Below, one piece after another: positions 1 through 8,282 of a stretch of 64,000 bases of DNA. Source of the DNA: Massiliimalia sp964370215 (GTDB taxonomy: Bacteria > Bacillota > Clostridia > Oscillospirales > Ruminococcaceae); NCBI GenBank assembly GCA_964370215.1, contig CAYJIM010000006.1, positions 13,492 through 77,491 on the forward strand, given 5' to 3'. Position 1 is the first letter of the stretch. The number at the start of each line of letters is the position of its first letter. The notes below the pieces were generated by a model. That model was given only the letters and a program-made list of their open reading frames with translations, was not told where the DNA came from and ran no database searches. A program made the translations under genes and the position numbers.

Positions 1-1306
1 TGACAACTTTTTCAAAGCCTGCGATGTTTGCGCCCATGACATAGTTTTTCGGCATGTCGTAACGGTTTGCAGCTTCATCCATTTTGGTGAAGATGTCTTC
101 CATGATGCCTTTGAGTTTTGCGTCAACTTCTTCAAAGGTCCAGCTCAAACGTTCGCTGTTTTGGCTCATTTCCAAAGCAGAGGTTGCAACCCCACCTGCA
201 TTTGCAGCTTTACCAGGTGCAAACCATACGCCGTTTTCGATGAAGTAGTCGGTCGCTTCGATGGTGGTCGGCATGTTCGCACCTTCCCCAACAGCGATGA
301 CACCGTTTGCAACGAGCATTTTAGCGTCTTCCAAGTGCAATTCGTTTTGGGTTGCACAAGGCAATGCCACGTCACATTTGACAGACCAGATGCTGCCATC
401 GGTGTGGTATTCTGCGTTTGGACGATAGTTTTTGTAATCGCTCAAACGGCCACGTTTGACTTCTTTGATTTCTTTGATTGCATCGAGGTCTACACCATGT
501 GGATCGTAGATCCAACCGGTGGAGTCAGACAATGCAACAACAGTTGCACCCAATTCGGTTGCTTTTTGTGTTGCGTAGATCGCAACGTTACCCGAACCGG
601 AAACAACAGCGGTTTTGCCTTGCATCGATTCGCCGTTTGCACGGATCATCGCATCTACCAAGTACAAAAGACCGTAACCGGTTGCTTCGGTACGTACAAG
701 CGAACCACCGTAGGTCAACCCTTTACCGGTCAAAACGCCTTCGTATTGGTCGGTCATGCGTTTGTATTGGCCATACATATAACCGATTTCACGTGCGCCT
801 ACACCGATGTCCCCAGCAGGAACGTCTTGGTTTTGGCCGATGTATTTGCCAAGTTCAGTCATGAACGAACGGCAGAAAGACATGACTTCACGATCGGATT
901 TGCCTTTCGGGTCAAAGTCAGATCCACCTTTACCGCCACCGATTGGCAAGCCGGTCAAAGCATTTTTGAAGATTTGTTCAAAGCCTAAGAATTTGATGAT
1001 CCCCAAGTTTACGTTGTCACGGAAACGCAGACCACCTTTGTAAGGCCCGATGGAATTGTTGAATTGTACACGGTAACCGGTGTTGACTTGAATGTCACCA
1101 TTGTCATCTACCCACGAAACGCGGAATTTGAATTGGCGATCCGGCTCTACCAGACGCTCCAAAATCCCGTCTTTGCGGTAAGCTGCTTCGTTGGCTTCAA
1201 TGACCGGACGCAGGGAGTTCATAACTTCCTTCACCGCTTGGTGAAATTCCGGTTCTGCCGGATTTTTCTCAATGACTCTGTCAATGATTTGATCTACATA
1301 AGACAT
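1..1306 (-). CDS. gdhA: NADP-type glutamate dehydrogenase, C-terminus cut by window edge
   Basis: Catalyses reversible reductive amination of 2-oxoglutarate to glutamate, the cytoplasmic entry of ammonium into amino acids. I translated the reverse strand from ATG at 1306; 435 residues are visible and the family is usually about 445, so only the last few are missing. The substrate-binding stretch GPYKGGLRF carries Lys90, the glycine-rich IGGGKGGSDFDPKG carries Lys126, and DVPAGDVGVG carries the likely catalytic Asp166. A Rossmann coenzyme domain follows (AVVSGSGNVA). The start is fixed by AGAGGTG seven bases upstream. It is a single gene with its own promoter, divergent from the UROD-like gene. 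The NADP preference is inferred from overall similarity to the hexameric bacterial enzyme. Confidence 0.96.
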   Translation of the reverse strand, partial: MSYVDQIIDRVIEKNPAEPEFHQAVKEVMNSLRPVIEANEAAYRKDGILERLVEPDRQFKFRVSWVDDNGDIQVNTGYRVQFNNSIGPYKGGLRFRDNVNLGIIKFLGFEQIFKNALTGLPIGGGKGGSDFDPKGKSDREVMSFCRSFMTELGKYIGQNQDVPAGDIGVGAREIGYMYGQYKRMTDQYEGVLTGKGLTYGGSLVRTEATGYGLLYLVDAMIRANGESMQGKTAVVSGSGNVAIYATQKATELGATVVALSDSTGWIYDPHGVDLDAIKEIKEVKRGRLSDYKNYRPNAEYHTDGSIWSVKCDVALPCATQNELHLEDAKMLVANGVIAVGEGANMPTTIEATDYFIENGVWFAPGKAANAGGVATSALEMSQNSERLSWTFEEVDAKLKGIMEDIFTKMDEAANRYDMPKNYVMGANIAGFEKVV

Positions 1307-1391
1307 AACGACACCTCTTCTTTTTTAGTTGTTTTTCTCAACTTTTGGAATGCACGAAAAAAAACACTTTCCTTTCGTCATCACTTTTTTT

Positions 1392-1421
1392 ATTATACCT
1401 AAAAAAGGGTTCTGTTGTCAA
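1392..1421 (-). promoter_or_regulatory. gdhA sigma-A promoter
   Basis: On the reverse strand TTGACA (1421-1416) and TATAAT (1397-1392) are separated by 18 bases. Both boxes are exact consensus, which fits a highly expressed gene. The leader to the gdhA start is about 80 bases. Confidence 0.85.
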
Positions 1422-1483
1422 TAGGTTTTAGGACGCTAAACTGTTAAATTTTGCATTTTTTTCTTTTTATTCCTGCTTTTTTG

Positions 1484-1492
1484 TGTTATAAT
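1484..1492 (+). promoter_or_regulatory. Extended -10 promoter of the UROD-like gene
   Basis: TGTTATAAT forms an extended -10 element. No good -35 lies at the right distance, which is acceptable for extended -10 promoters. The transcript would have a leader of about 85 bases before the 1583 start. Confidence 0.5.
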
Positions 1493-1582
1493 AGGTGTGC
1501 TGTCGTCGTTGCTTTCAGCATATAAATATTGTGTGCTACAACAGCACGACACTTTACACAACCATGTTGAGAGGAAGAGTTT

Positions 1583-2395
1583 ATGAAAAAATGGGAATCT
1601 TTTTTACAGGTTTTGGCGAATCAAACGCCTACTACTCCTGTAATTTTTGAATACGCGGTGCCACGAGACACCGCCGAGCAATTGATCTGGCGACGGGGTG
1701 ACCACCTGTGGGAAACAGAAGAAGTCGCATTTCGTAATTTGGCGGACACCTATAAACTTTGCAAGATGGACTTCGGTCCCTTGCATTTTCCAGCCAACTG
1801 CAGCGATCCACAATTGGTGGATCTTTTGCTGCAAACCCTGCCTGAAGGGTTTCGCGTCATTGGCGCACAAAAGCAAACGATAGCCAAAAAGTTGCAAACC
1901 GGCCTGTCTTTATCCGACTGTTTTGACCAGACACGTGACCTATACTTGACACTTGCAAAACACCCTGCCGTCATTGCCTGTGCGTTCAACGATTGCTTGG
2001 ACGAAATCGAAGAAAAAGACGCTGTTTTACAATTTTATCAGACGTTGGCAGGCGAACTGCACGATCTCAACCTCCCTTGTATCTGGATTGATTTTAGCGA
2101 CCATCCTGTTGCCATTGAAAGGGTGATTTCTCTTGGCGTCGATGGGTTGTACCTGACCGAACGGTATCCACTGACCACCGAAGAGGCGATTGATCGCTAC
2201 GGCAAACAGATCGCACTATTCGGAGACACCCATACCGATTACTTAAAGACCGCCAAAACAAAACCGATCATGGCACATATCAAACGTCTACAGGAACATG
2301 CAGGCCACCAAGGGTATGCCTACGGCACCGGCAACATCAAGGGTACAGACTTCCCTTATTTGAACTTCATCTCCGTCCTCACCGCTTTTATTTAG
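1583..2395 (+). CDS. Uroporphyrinogen decarboxylase-like / methyltransferase-like protein
   Basis: A 270-residue cytoplasmic protein that I assign tentatively to the UROD/MtaA TIM-barrel family. The support is the C-terminal motif GYAYGTGNIKGTDFPY (family members usually end in a GC/GTGN...P motif) and alternating strand-helix segments such as LPCIWIDF and VISLGVDGLYL. It is shorter than true uroporphyrinogen decarboxylase (about 340) and I do not see the N-terminal arginines expected of HemE, so a heme role is unlikely. Relatives often sit with corrinoid methyltransferases, but none is nearby. ATG at 1583 follows GAGAGGAAG. The substrate is unknown. Confidence 0.5.
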   Translation: MKKWESFLQVLANQTPTTPVIFEYAVPRDTAEQLIWRRGDHLWETEEVAFRNLADTYKLCKMDFGPLHFPANCSDPQLVDLLLQTLPEGFRVIGAQKQTIAKKLQTGLSLSDCFDQTRDLYLTLAKHPAVIACAFNDCLDEIEEKDAVLQFYQTLAGELHDLNLPCIWIDFSDHPVAIERVISLGVDGLYLTERYPLTTEEAIDRYGKQIALFGDTHTDYLKTAKTKPIMAHIKRLQEHAGHQGYAYGTGNIKGTDFPYLNFISVLTAFI

Positions 2396-2450
2396 GTAAA
2401 TGATGCTGGGTATGACCGACGAGCTTCAGATCACACAAAACAAAAGTTTT

Positions 2451-2520
2451 GCGGGCAAAATCCGCGGTTGTTGTCGGCTGAGCGCCCATCGCATGAAAAC
2501 TTCGTCCACGACGTGGGATG
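2451..2520 (+). repeat. Beta module, copy A
   Basis: Begins with GCGGGCAAAATCCGC, a short hairpin, followed by a tract shared with 61781-61849 (reverse strand) and partly with 47115-47162. The shared core is CATCGCAYGAAAAC followed by CGTCCACGA. It precedes an alpha module here, as at 47 kb. Confidence 0.7.
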
Positions 2521-2531
2521 ATAGAAGCGTA

Positions 2532-2610
2532 TCATAAAAATTTTGTTCACTTTTTTAAAAGTGACAGGGGAGTGGGACAGCGTCCCATGGTCTGCATTGC
2601 CGTAAGGCAA
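2532..2610 (+). repeat. Alpha module, copy A1
   Basis: Two adjacent hairpins. H1 is TCACTTTT-TT-AAAAGTGA and H2 is TGGGAC-AGC-GTCCCA. A third small hairpin, TTGCC-GTAA-GGCAA, follows. Other copies keep the folds but change paired bases together. Confidence 0.75.
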
Positions 2611-2630
2611 CCATCATGCGTCAGCATTGA

Positions 2631-2662
2631 AGGGATTTGGTCGTTGACCAAATCCCTTTTTT
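2631..2662 (+). terminator. Hairpin with T tract downstream of the UROD-like gene
   Basis: AGGGATTTGG pairs with CCAAATCCCT across a 7-base loop and is followed by TTTTT. It could terminate the forward transcript from 1583, although it lies within the repeat mosaic and half of it recurs at 61.7 kb. Confidence 0.55.
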
Positions 2663-2702
2663 AGGTGAGGAACGGCAGACAGGCATGGAATCCTGTTCTT
2701 AC

Positions 2703-2744
2703 AGCGTAAAAGCAGTTTGGCATACGCCAAACTGCTTTTACGCT
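2703..2744. repeat. Perfect 19-bp hairpin
   Basis: AGCGTAAAAGCAGTTTGGC (2703-2721) is the exact reverse complement of 2726-2744, with a 4-base loop. It has no T tract and lies between the two inverted alpha modules. Confidence 0.8.
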
Positions 2745-2770
2745 AAGCTTCAAAATTGCCTGTCGGCAAA

Positions 2771-2827
2771 AGGTCGTGGGACGCTGTCCCACACGCTGCA
2801 ACTTTTTTAAAAAAGTTGATTAAAATC
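2771..2827 (-). repeat. Alpha module, copy A2 (inverted)
   Basis: On the reverse strand H1 is CAACTTTT-TTAA-AAAAGTTG and H2 is GTGGGAC-AGC-GTCCCAC. The H1 stem differs from copy A1 by paired changes. Orientation is opposite to A1, so locus A is bounded by inverted alpha copies. Confidence 0.7.
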
Positions 2828-2853
2828 TTTTCTTCACCAAACTGAGAGATGAT

Positions 2854-3213
2854 TTAACGAGCCGGAATACTGCGAGTGGCGACGACATCGACCCCACTTT
2901 GCAGTACATTTTCAATCAATACCTGCCCACACACCACCGGTGCGGTGACAGTCAACGCATTGATTTCCTTCATACAATCAAAAATTTGCCCTTTGGGTAC
3001 CGCTCCTGCTGTTTTGATCGGCACACGGGTCACCGACGCACCCACCAAAGCGGCGGTACTTGTGATGACACGGGTAGGAGCGGTCATCTCATTGATGCCA
3101 TAGCTCTCCCCACGTTTACAGACATTGCCCGTCACGGTAAACTTGCCGTCCACCTCTTCCACCGTCAATCGACAGCCCTGTGGGCAGACAATACAAATCA
3201 TTTGCTGTTTCAT
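2854..3213 (-). CDS. DUF1667 cysteine-rich protein of the glycerol operon
   Basis: A 119-residue protein of the DUF1667 family, whose members nearly always follow a GlpA-type dehydrogenase and an FAD/NAD oxidoreductase. The N-terminal CIVCPQGC motif and a further Cys in GNVCKRG could bind a metal or Fe-S cluster. The rest (VPIKTAGAVPKGQIFDCM) matches the usual domain. It is the last gene of the set, 11 bases after the oxidoreductase. By position it is probably an electron-transfer or assembly subunit of the anaerobic glycerol-3-phosphate dehydrogenase; its biochemistry is not established as far as I know. AGGGAATCTG precedes the start. Confidence 0.85.
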   Translation of the reverse strand: MKQQMICIVCPQGCRLTVEEVDGKFTVTGNVCKRGESYGINEMTAPTRVITSTAALVGASVTRVPIKTAGAVPKGQIFDCMKEINALTVTAPVVCGQVLIENVLQSGVDVVATRSIPAR

Positions 3214-3224
3214 CAGATTCCCTC

Positions 3225-4481
3225 CTACTCTTCAATGCTGATTGTCACAGCGGTATGTCCCTGTAACAAACTCTTATCCAGTTTGACTTTTTCCATCTCT
3301 GCCGGCAATAGATGTGCTTTTTTCTTAGACAGCAGTACGGTACCGTCCTCTGCTGTCACCGTCAGTGTTCCTTTTTTCACCACTTGATTGACACGGAAGA
3401 AGACATCACTGCCCTCCTCGCCGACATTCAAATCAAATTTTTGTGGCACAGTGTAACTGACACGATTGCCATTTTGTACCTGTACCACGTTGTCGGAATG
3501 GCGGTAAGGCGACAGGATATAGTTTGCAGCCGACGCCCCTGCTTTCATGCTCTCTGCTGTCACAAAGTCGACCAAGTCATGCACATGCAGTACATTCCCA
3601 CAGGCAAAAATCCCTTCTACCTCGGTTTGCATATCGTCGTAGACCACCGCACCATTGCTGCGTGGATCCAGCGCAATGGCAGCGGACTTTGTCACTTCAT
3701 TTTCCGGAATCAAGCCAACCGACAGCAACAAAGTGTCACAGTCGAACACCATTTCCGTTCCTTCGATCGGCTGACGGTTGTCGTCCACCTTGCTGACCAC
3801 CACCTGTTCAACACGGTTTTTCCCACGAATATCGGTCACCGTGTGCGATAGATAAAGCGGAATGTCATAATCCTCGAGACATTGTACAATGTTGCGGTTG
3901 AGGCCATTGGAGTATGGCATGATCTCAACGACCGCCAATACGTCTGCCCCTTCCAGTTTCATCCGTCTTGCCATAATCAGGCCGATGTCACCCGAGCCCA
4001 AAATCACCACACGTTTGCCGACCATATACCCTTCCATGTTGACATAACGCTGGGCTGTCCCTGCAGTGAATACCCCTGCCGGACGACTGCCCGGAATGGC
4101 AATGGCCCCACGGGTACGTTCACGACACCCCATCGACAGGACAATCGCTTTTGCCTGCAAGGTGCAGTATCCGTCCGCTTCGCTGACGGCATAAATCTGT
4201 TTGTCAGGGGTGATTTCCAGTACCATCGTTTCCTTTTTGATGGTCACGGTACTCCCCTCCAACATCTTTTCAAAACGTTCCGCATATTCAGGGCCTGTCA
4301 GTTCCTCTTGAAAGTAATGCAGACCAAACCCGTTGTGGATACATTGATTTAAAATACCGCCTGTCACATCATCACGTTCGATGATGACAATGCTTTTGAC
4401 CCCTTTTTCATAAGCGCTCACCGCCGCTGCAAGGCCTGCAGGGCCGCCGCCGATGATCGCCAAATCGTATTGATTTCCCAT
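3225..4481 (-). CDS. FAD/NAD-dependent oxidoreductase (GlpB-like partner)
   Basis: A 418-residue pyridine nucleotide-disulfide type flavoprotein. It has an N-terminal FAD-binding motif (IIGGGPAGLAAA), a second Rossmann fold for NAD (VVILGSGDIGLIMARR) and a redox-associated MGCRERTRG motif. A C-terminal FAD contact (GIFACGNVLHVHD) follows. Homologues sit between the GlpA-type dehydrogenase and DUF1667 in many Clostridia and probably pass electrons from glycerol 3-phosphate oxidation to a carrier. The gene begins 2 bases after the upstream stop codon, so translation is probably coupled. The electron acceptor is not evident from sequence. Confidence 0.88.
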   Translation of the reverse strand: MGNQYDLAIIGGGPAGLAAAVSAYEKGVKSIVIIERDDVTGGILNQCIHNGFGLHYFQEELTGPEYAERFEKMLEGSTVTIKKETMVLEITPDKQIYAVSEADGYCTLQAKAIVLSMGCRERTRGAIAIPGSRPAGVFTAGTAQRYVNMEGYMVGKRVVILGSGDIGLIMARRMKLEGADVLAVVEIMPYSNGLNRNIVQCLEDYDIPLYLSHTVTDIRGKNRVEQVVVSKVDDNRQPIEGTEMVFDCDTLLLSVGLIPENEVTKSAAIALDPRSNGAVVYDDMQTEVEGIFACGNVLHVHDLVDFVTAESMKAGASAANYILSPYRHSDNVVQVQNGNRVSYTVPQKFDLNVGEEGSDVFFRVNQVVKKGTLTVTAEDGTVLLSKKKAHLLPAEMEKVKLDKSLLQGHTAVTISIEE

Positions 4482-4483
4482 GT

Positions 4484-5935
4484 CTATTCCCCTTTCTCGG
4501 TCTTGCCGGTCAAGATGTAAGAGCCCTCTTTGTCCTGTAACACCGCTTCAGGCGACAGCCCACGCTCTCTTGCAATGATCTCCAATACACGAGGGGAACA
4601 AAAGCCCCCTTGGCAACGACCCATCCCTGCATTGCAGCGGCGTTTGACCGCATCGATGGTCAGTGCCGGAATCGGACTGTTGACCGCTGCAACAATCTCC
4701 CCTTCTGTGATGGTCTCACAACGACAGATGATGTGTCCGTAACGAGGATCCTTTTGGATCAACGCTTGACGCTCTTGTGCATTCAGCTCACGAAAACGCG
4801 GGAATTCTCTGGTGGTGACAACCGTGTCTTTTGGTGTGAAGGGCAGACCCGCTTCTTTCAGCATTTCTGCCACTTCCAATGCAATGGCAGGGGAAGCGGT
4901 AAGCCCCGGGGATTTGATGTTGGCAAGGCTGATAAACATCGGGTGGTCCTTTGCCGCCGCAATCAAAAATTCATCAAACTGGCTCTGTGCACGAATCCCT
5001 GCAAAGTTGCGGATGGATTCACGGTAATTGACCTTGTCACAGCTTCTCGCCGCAGTGTCACGTACCAATGCCAGTTGATCGGCAGTGGTCGACACATCGT
5101 CACGATCGCTGACGTTGACACTGTCAGGCCCCACAATGAGATTGCCGTGTGCAGTCGGCGAGACCAAAATCCCTTTCCCGAGTTTGGAAGGGCATTGGAA
5201 GATGACCCGTTTGACCAATTCCCCTTGCGATTTGTCCAATAGATAGTACTGCCCTTTGTTTGGCACGGTTTGGTAGTCAATCGGTTCGATAAAGCTCTGG
5301 ATGCGATCGGCATAAACACCGGCTGCATTGACAACAGCTGTCGCTTCATAGCATTCTGTGTTACCGTCATGATCCGTAGTGACCGCAAAGCCACCATCGA
5401 TCGGTGTCACATTGGTCACTTCACGGGATAACAACACTTCTGCTCCATTGGTCACCGCCACTTCCAGTTGGGCAATCGCCAATTCCCACGGGCTGACGAC
5501 CCCACCGGTCGGTGCAAACAAGGCACCCGTAATGTCGGTGGTGATGTTGGGTTCCATTTCAGCCACTTCGGCCGGTGTCAACAACTGCATGTCCGGCACA
5601 CCATTTTGCACGCCACGATCATAGAGTGTTTGGATGGTGTTTAAGTCGGTGTCGTCGAATGCCAACACCAGTGATCCGCATTTTTCATAAGGAATGTCCA
5701 GATCGCTTGCCATCTGTTCGATCATACGATTGCCCAATACATTGAGCTCTGCCATACGGGTACCCGGTTCCGGATCATACCCTGCGTGAACAATCCCACT
5801 GTTCGCTTTGGTGGTACCACCGGCCACGTCGTTGTCTTTTTCCAGACACAGCACCTTCAGTTGATATGCGGCAAGTGTCTTTGCCACAGCGGCACCACAG
5901 ACACCGGTACCGATAATAATGACATCGTATTTCAT
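4484..5935 (-). CDS. FAD-dependent glycerol-3-phosphate dehydrogenase-like protein (GlpA/LhgO type)
   Basis: A 483-residue flavoprotein expected to oxidise sn-glycerol 3-phosphate to dihydroxyacetone phosphate. The N-terminus has the dinucleotide-binding motif IIIGTGVCGAAVAK, followed by a DAO-fold domain. The C-terminus is a BFD-like [2Fe-2S] domain with Cys404 and Cys406 (CRCE) and a second cluster of Cys434, Cys441 and Cys446 (CNAGMGRCQGGFC). The related 2-hydroxyglutarate oxidases share the fold, but glpK and glpP next to it favour glycerol 3-phosphate. A strong hairpin at 5990-6029 separates it from glpK. A start at 5935 is supported by GAGGGGTTAC upstream. Confidence 0.88.
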   Translation of the reverse strand: MKYDVIIIGTGVCGAAVAKTLAAYQLKVLCLEKDNDVAGGTTKANSGIVHAGYDPEPGTRMAELNVLGNRMIEQMASDLDIPYEKCGSLVLAFDDTDLNTIQTLYDRGVQNGVPDMQLLTPAEVAEMEPNITTDITGALFAPTGGVVSPWELAIAQLEVAVTNGAEVLLSREVTNVTPIDGGFAVTTDHDGNTECYEATAVVNAAGVYADRIQSFIEPIDYQTVPNKGQYYLLDKSQGELVKRVIFQCPSKLGKGILVSPTAHGNLIVGPDSVNVSDRDDVSTTADQLALVRDTAARSCDKVNYRESIRNFAGIRAQSQFDEFLIAAAKDHPMFISLANIKSPGLTASPAIALEVAEMLKEAGLPFTPKDTVVTTREFPRFRELNAQERQALIQKDPRYGHIICRCETITEGEIVAAVNSPIPALTIDAVKRRCNAGMGRCQGGFCSPRVLEIIARERGLSPEAVLQDKEGSYILTGKTEKGE

Positions 5936-5989
5936 ATGTAACCCCTCAATTCTTTGTTGTTGGTTTGATGGATCTTAGATATAAAAACA

Positions 5990-6029
5990 CGGCAAAATAG
6001 CACCTCAAAAACGAGGTGTTATTTTGCCG
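5990..6029 (-). terminator. Hairpin between glpK and the dehydrogenase gene
   Basis: A 17-bp stem with one wobble pair (CGGCAAAATA...TATTTTGCCG) and a 6-base loop, followed on the reverse strand by TGTTTTTAT. It sits between glpK and the next gene, where I see no clear new promoter, so it may attenuate transcription or act in RNA processing. Confidence 0.7.
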
Positions 6030-6066
6030 ATTTCTCTCAATTCTCTATCAGACGGTTATGTAATTG

Positions 6067-7548
6067 TTAGACTTTAAATTGCTTGGTGCAGGCCACTGCT
6101 TTTCTCCAATGTGCCATATAATTGTCCACCTGTGCTTGTGGCATGGTAGGCTCGTAGACATTGCCGAGTTGCCAATGTTGTTTGACATCGTCAAGATCCT
6201 TCCAGAAACCGACGGCAAGTCCTGCCAAGTACGCTGCCCCCAGTGCAGTCGTCTCACTGATGATGGGGCGCTGTAGCGGAATACCCAAAATGTCGGATTG
6301 GAACTGCATGAGCAGTCCGTTGGAAGACGCTCCCCCATCGACACGCAATGCCTTCAGCTCCACACCGGTTTCCTCCACCATCGCATCGATGACATCTTTG
6401 GTCTGGTAAGCGATCGCTTCTAGACAGGCACGGATGATGTGGTTTCGATTGGTGCCACGGGTCAGCCCGAACATCGTCCCTCTGGCATACATATCCCAGT
6501 GGGGAGCCCCCATACCGGTAAAGGCAGGCACAACATAAACGCCGCCATTGTCAGGCACTTTGCCGGCAAAATATTGGGAGTCTTTGGATTCATGGATGAA
6601 GCGCAGGTCGTCTCGCAACCATTGAATGACCGCCCCACCGACAAAGACACTGCCCTCGACAATGTAGTTTACCTTGCCGACACTCGCACCGATGGTGGTG
6701 AGCAGTCCATTTTTGGAAATGATCGGTTTGTCACCGATGTTCATCAAGGTAAAGCAGCCGGTGCCGTAGGTGTTTTTGACTTCCCCTTTTTCAAAACAGG
6801 TTTGTCCAAAGAGGGCTGCTTGCTGATCCCCTGCCATCCCACAAATCGGCACTTCCACCCCTTGGATGTTGATGGTGCCGTAGGTTTCACTGCTGGAACA
6901 TACTTTTGGTAACATACATTTTGGAATGCCCAGCTTTGCAAGAATTTTATCATCCCAGTCAAGGTTGTGGATGTTGAAGAGCATGGTGCGTGACGCATTG
7001 GTATAGTCAGTGACATGTACTGCCCCGCCTGTCATTTTCCAGACAAGCCAGCTGTCCACCGTACCGAAGAGCAGTTCCCCACGCTCTGCACGTTCCCTTG
7101 CCCCTTCGACATGATCCAAAATCCATTTGATTTTGGTGCCGGAAAAATACGCATCGATCAGAAGCCCTGTATTTTCACGAATGTAGTCGGAAAAGCCCTC
7201 TGCTTTCAGGTCTTCACAGATCTCACTGGTGCGTCGACATTGCCACACAATGGCATTGTAAATTGGATTGCCGGTTTCTTTGTCCCACACAATGGTCGTT
7301 TCTCGTTGATTTGTAATGCCAATCCCTGCAATGTCTTTGGGATTGATGTTGGCCTGCATGATCGCCTCGGTAAGCACACTGTATTGCGATACAAAAATGT
7401 CCTGCGGACGTTGCTCCACCCAACCCGACTTCGGGAAAATCTGCGGAAATTCCTTTTGCGCCACCATGCGAATATTCAACCCTTTGTCAAAAATAATACA
7501 ACGGGAACTGGTGGTCCCTTGATCCAATGCAACAATGTACTGCTCCAT
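6067..7548 (-). CDS. glpK: Glycerol kinase
   Basis: Phosphorylates glycerol to sn-glycerol 3-phosphate with ATP in the cytoplasm, trapping glycerol and feeding the dehydrogenase encoded downstream. The 493 residues match the normal length of about 500. Visible FGGY-kinase landmarks are the N-terminal phosphate-binding loop LDQGTTSSRC, the glycerol-binding region with NAIVWQCRRT, the GTGCF motif and the C-terminal RVDGGASSNG ATP motif. The start at 7548 follows AGGAGGAGCAGGG. It lies 18 bases after glpP and should be co-transcribed from the promoter at 8254-8282. No glycerol facilitator gene (glpF) is in the window. Confidence 0.97.
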   Translation of the reverse strand: MEQYIVALDQGTTSSRCIIFDKGLNIRMVAQKEFPQIFPKSGWVEQRPQDIFVSQYSVLTEAIMQANINPKDIAGIGITNQRETTIVWDKETGNPIYNAIVWQCRRTSEICEDLKAEGFSDYIRENTGLLIDAYFSGTKIKWILDHVEGARERAERGELLFGTVDSWLVWKMTGGAVHVTDYTNASRTMLFNIHNLDWDDKILAKLGIPKCMLPKVCSSSETYGTINIQGVEVPICGMAGDQQAALFGQTCFEKGEVKNTYGTGCFTLMNIGDKPIISKNGLLTTIGASVGKVNYIVEGSVFVGGAVIQWLRDDLRFIHESKDSQYFAGKVPDNGGVYVVPAFTGMGAPHWDMYARGTMFGLTRGTNRNHIIRACLEAIAYQTKDVIDAMVEETGVELKALRVDGGASSNGLLMQFQSDILGIPLQRPIISETTALGAAYLAGLAVGFWKDLDDVKQHWQLGNVYEPTMPQAQVDNYMAHWRKAVACTKQFKV

Positions 7549-7566
7549 CCCTGCTCCTCCTCCAAT

Positions 7567-8133
7567 TTATGCTTGCCAAATATCCGGTAAGGTAGACGAT
7601 ACCGCAATGGCACCACTACTGAGTGCCGCAATGACATCCTCTTTATCCACCACAAGTCCGCCGGCAATGACCGGAATGGTCACATCCCTTACAATGCGTT
7701 TGAGCATTTTGGGCATGACCCCCGGCAATACCTCAATCATATCGGCATGCCCTTGTTCTAAGTGCTTTTTCATGTTTTTAAAGGCAATCGAGTCAATCAT
7801 AAACACCCGTTGCACCGTCATGAGCCCCTGTTCTTTGGCGGCTTTGATGAGCATGGGTTTGGTGGAGATGATACCATCAGCTTTTGTCGTTTGACGAATA
7901 AACTGTGCCGCAATCGGTTTATTTTCCAACCCGTCAATTAAATCGAGATGAACCACGGCAAGTTTGCCGCTCTCTTTGATTTGATCGACAAGGCCGCCCA
8001 TACGGCAGATGTCACTGTACAACAAAAACACCACACGACACTCCGATTGGCAAGCAAGTGCCAATTCCTCATCATTTTTAACCGCCGCAATCACCGGCAT
8101 CTCCTCGAGCAGACTTTTCAAATCTATCGGCAT
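7567..8133 (-). CDS. glpP: Glycerol-3-phosphate-responsive antiterminator
   Basis: An RNA-binding antiterminator that, in Bacillus, lets transcription pass a leader terminator when glycerol 3-phosphate is bound. The protein is a TIM-barrel of 188 residues here. Family landmarks are VVFLLYSDICRMGGLV, LAVVHLDLIDGL, GIISTKPMLIKAA, MIEVLPGVMPK and IPVIAGGLV. A longer reading to 8175 is possible, but GGAGGACAAAT directly before the ATG at 8133 settles the start. It is the first gene of the cluster, immediately behind a leader with a terminator hairpin (8174-8217), so it probably controls its own operon. Confidence 0.93.
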   Translation of the reverse strand: MPIDLKSLLEEMPVIAAVKNDEELALACQSECRVVFLLYSDICRMGGLVDQIKESGKLAVVHLDLIDGLENKPIAAQFIRQTTKADGIISTKPMLIKAAKEQGLMTVQRVFMIDSIAFKNMKKHLEQGHADMIEVLPGVMPKMLKRIVRDVTIPVIAGGLVVDKEDVIAALSSGAIAVSSTLPDIWQA

Positions 8134-8173
8134 ATTTGTCCTCCATTGGTCCAAGGTTTTCTTGAATAACCGC

Positions 8174-8217
8174 AAAAAAACGGCGTGACAAACACCTCCG
8201 AAAGGTCTTGCGCGCCG
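8174..8217 (-). promoter_or_regulatory. Leader terminator of the glp operon, probable GlpP target
   Basis: On the reverse strand, CGGCGCG pairs with CACGCCG (one wobble), with an inner ACCT/AGGT stem, and is followed by seven T. It lies about 35 bases after the predicted transcription start and ahead of glpP. This is the arrangement expected of a GlpP-controlled antitermination site; regulation by GlpP is inferred. Confidence 0.75.
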
Positions 8218-8253
8218 CTCTCATTACTCTTGCACTTTGTTTCTTTCCTTTGC

Positions 8254-8282
8254 ATTATAGCATATTGATCGTGAAAAGACAA
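8254..8282 (-). promoter_or_regulatory. glp operon sigma-A promoter
   Basis: TTGTCT (8282-8277) and TATAAT (8259-8254) on the reverse strand are separated by exactly 17 bases. Confidence 0.85.

Larger units (their letters stand above)
2396..2853. repeat. Intergenic hairpin mosaic, locus A
   Basis: No gene is seen in these 458 bases. They hold a beta module (2451-2520), an alpha module (2532-2610), a hairpin with a T tract (2631-2662), a 19-bp perfect hairpin (2703-2744) and a second, inverted alpha module (2771-2827). The same modules recur near 8.5, 47.2 and 61.7 kb, so this is a repeat mosaic rather than ordinary spacer. Confidence 0.8.

Noticed and set aside
161..988. Long forward open frame at the left end
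   Set aside because: It is antisense to glutamate dehydrogenase, whose reverse-strand translation shows every family motif; the forward frame has no ribosome binding site and a Cys/Phe-rich nonsense composition.
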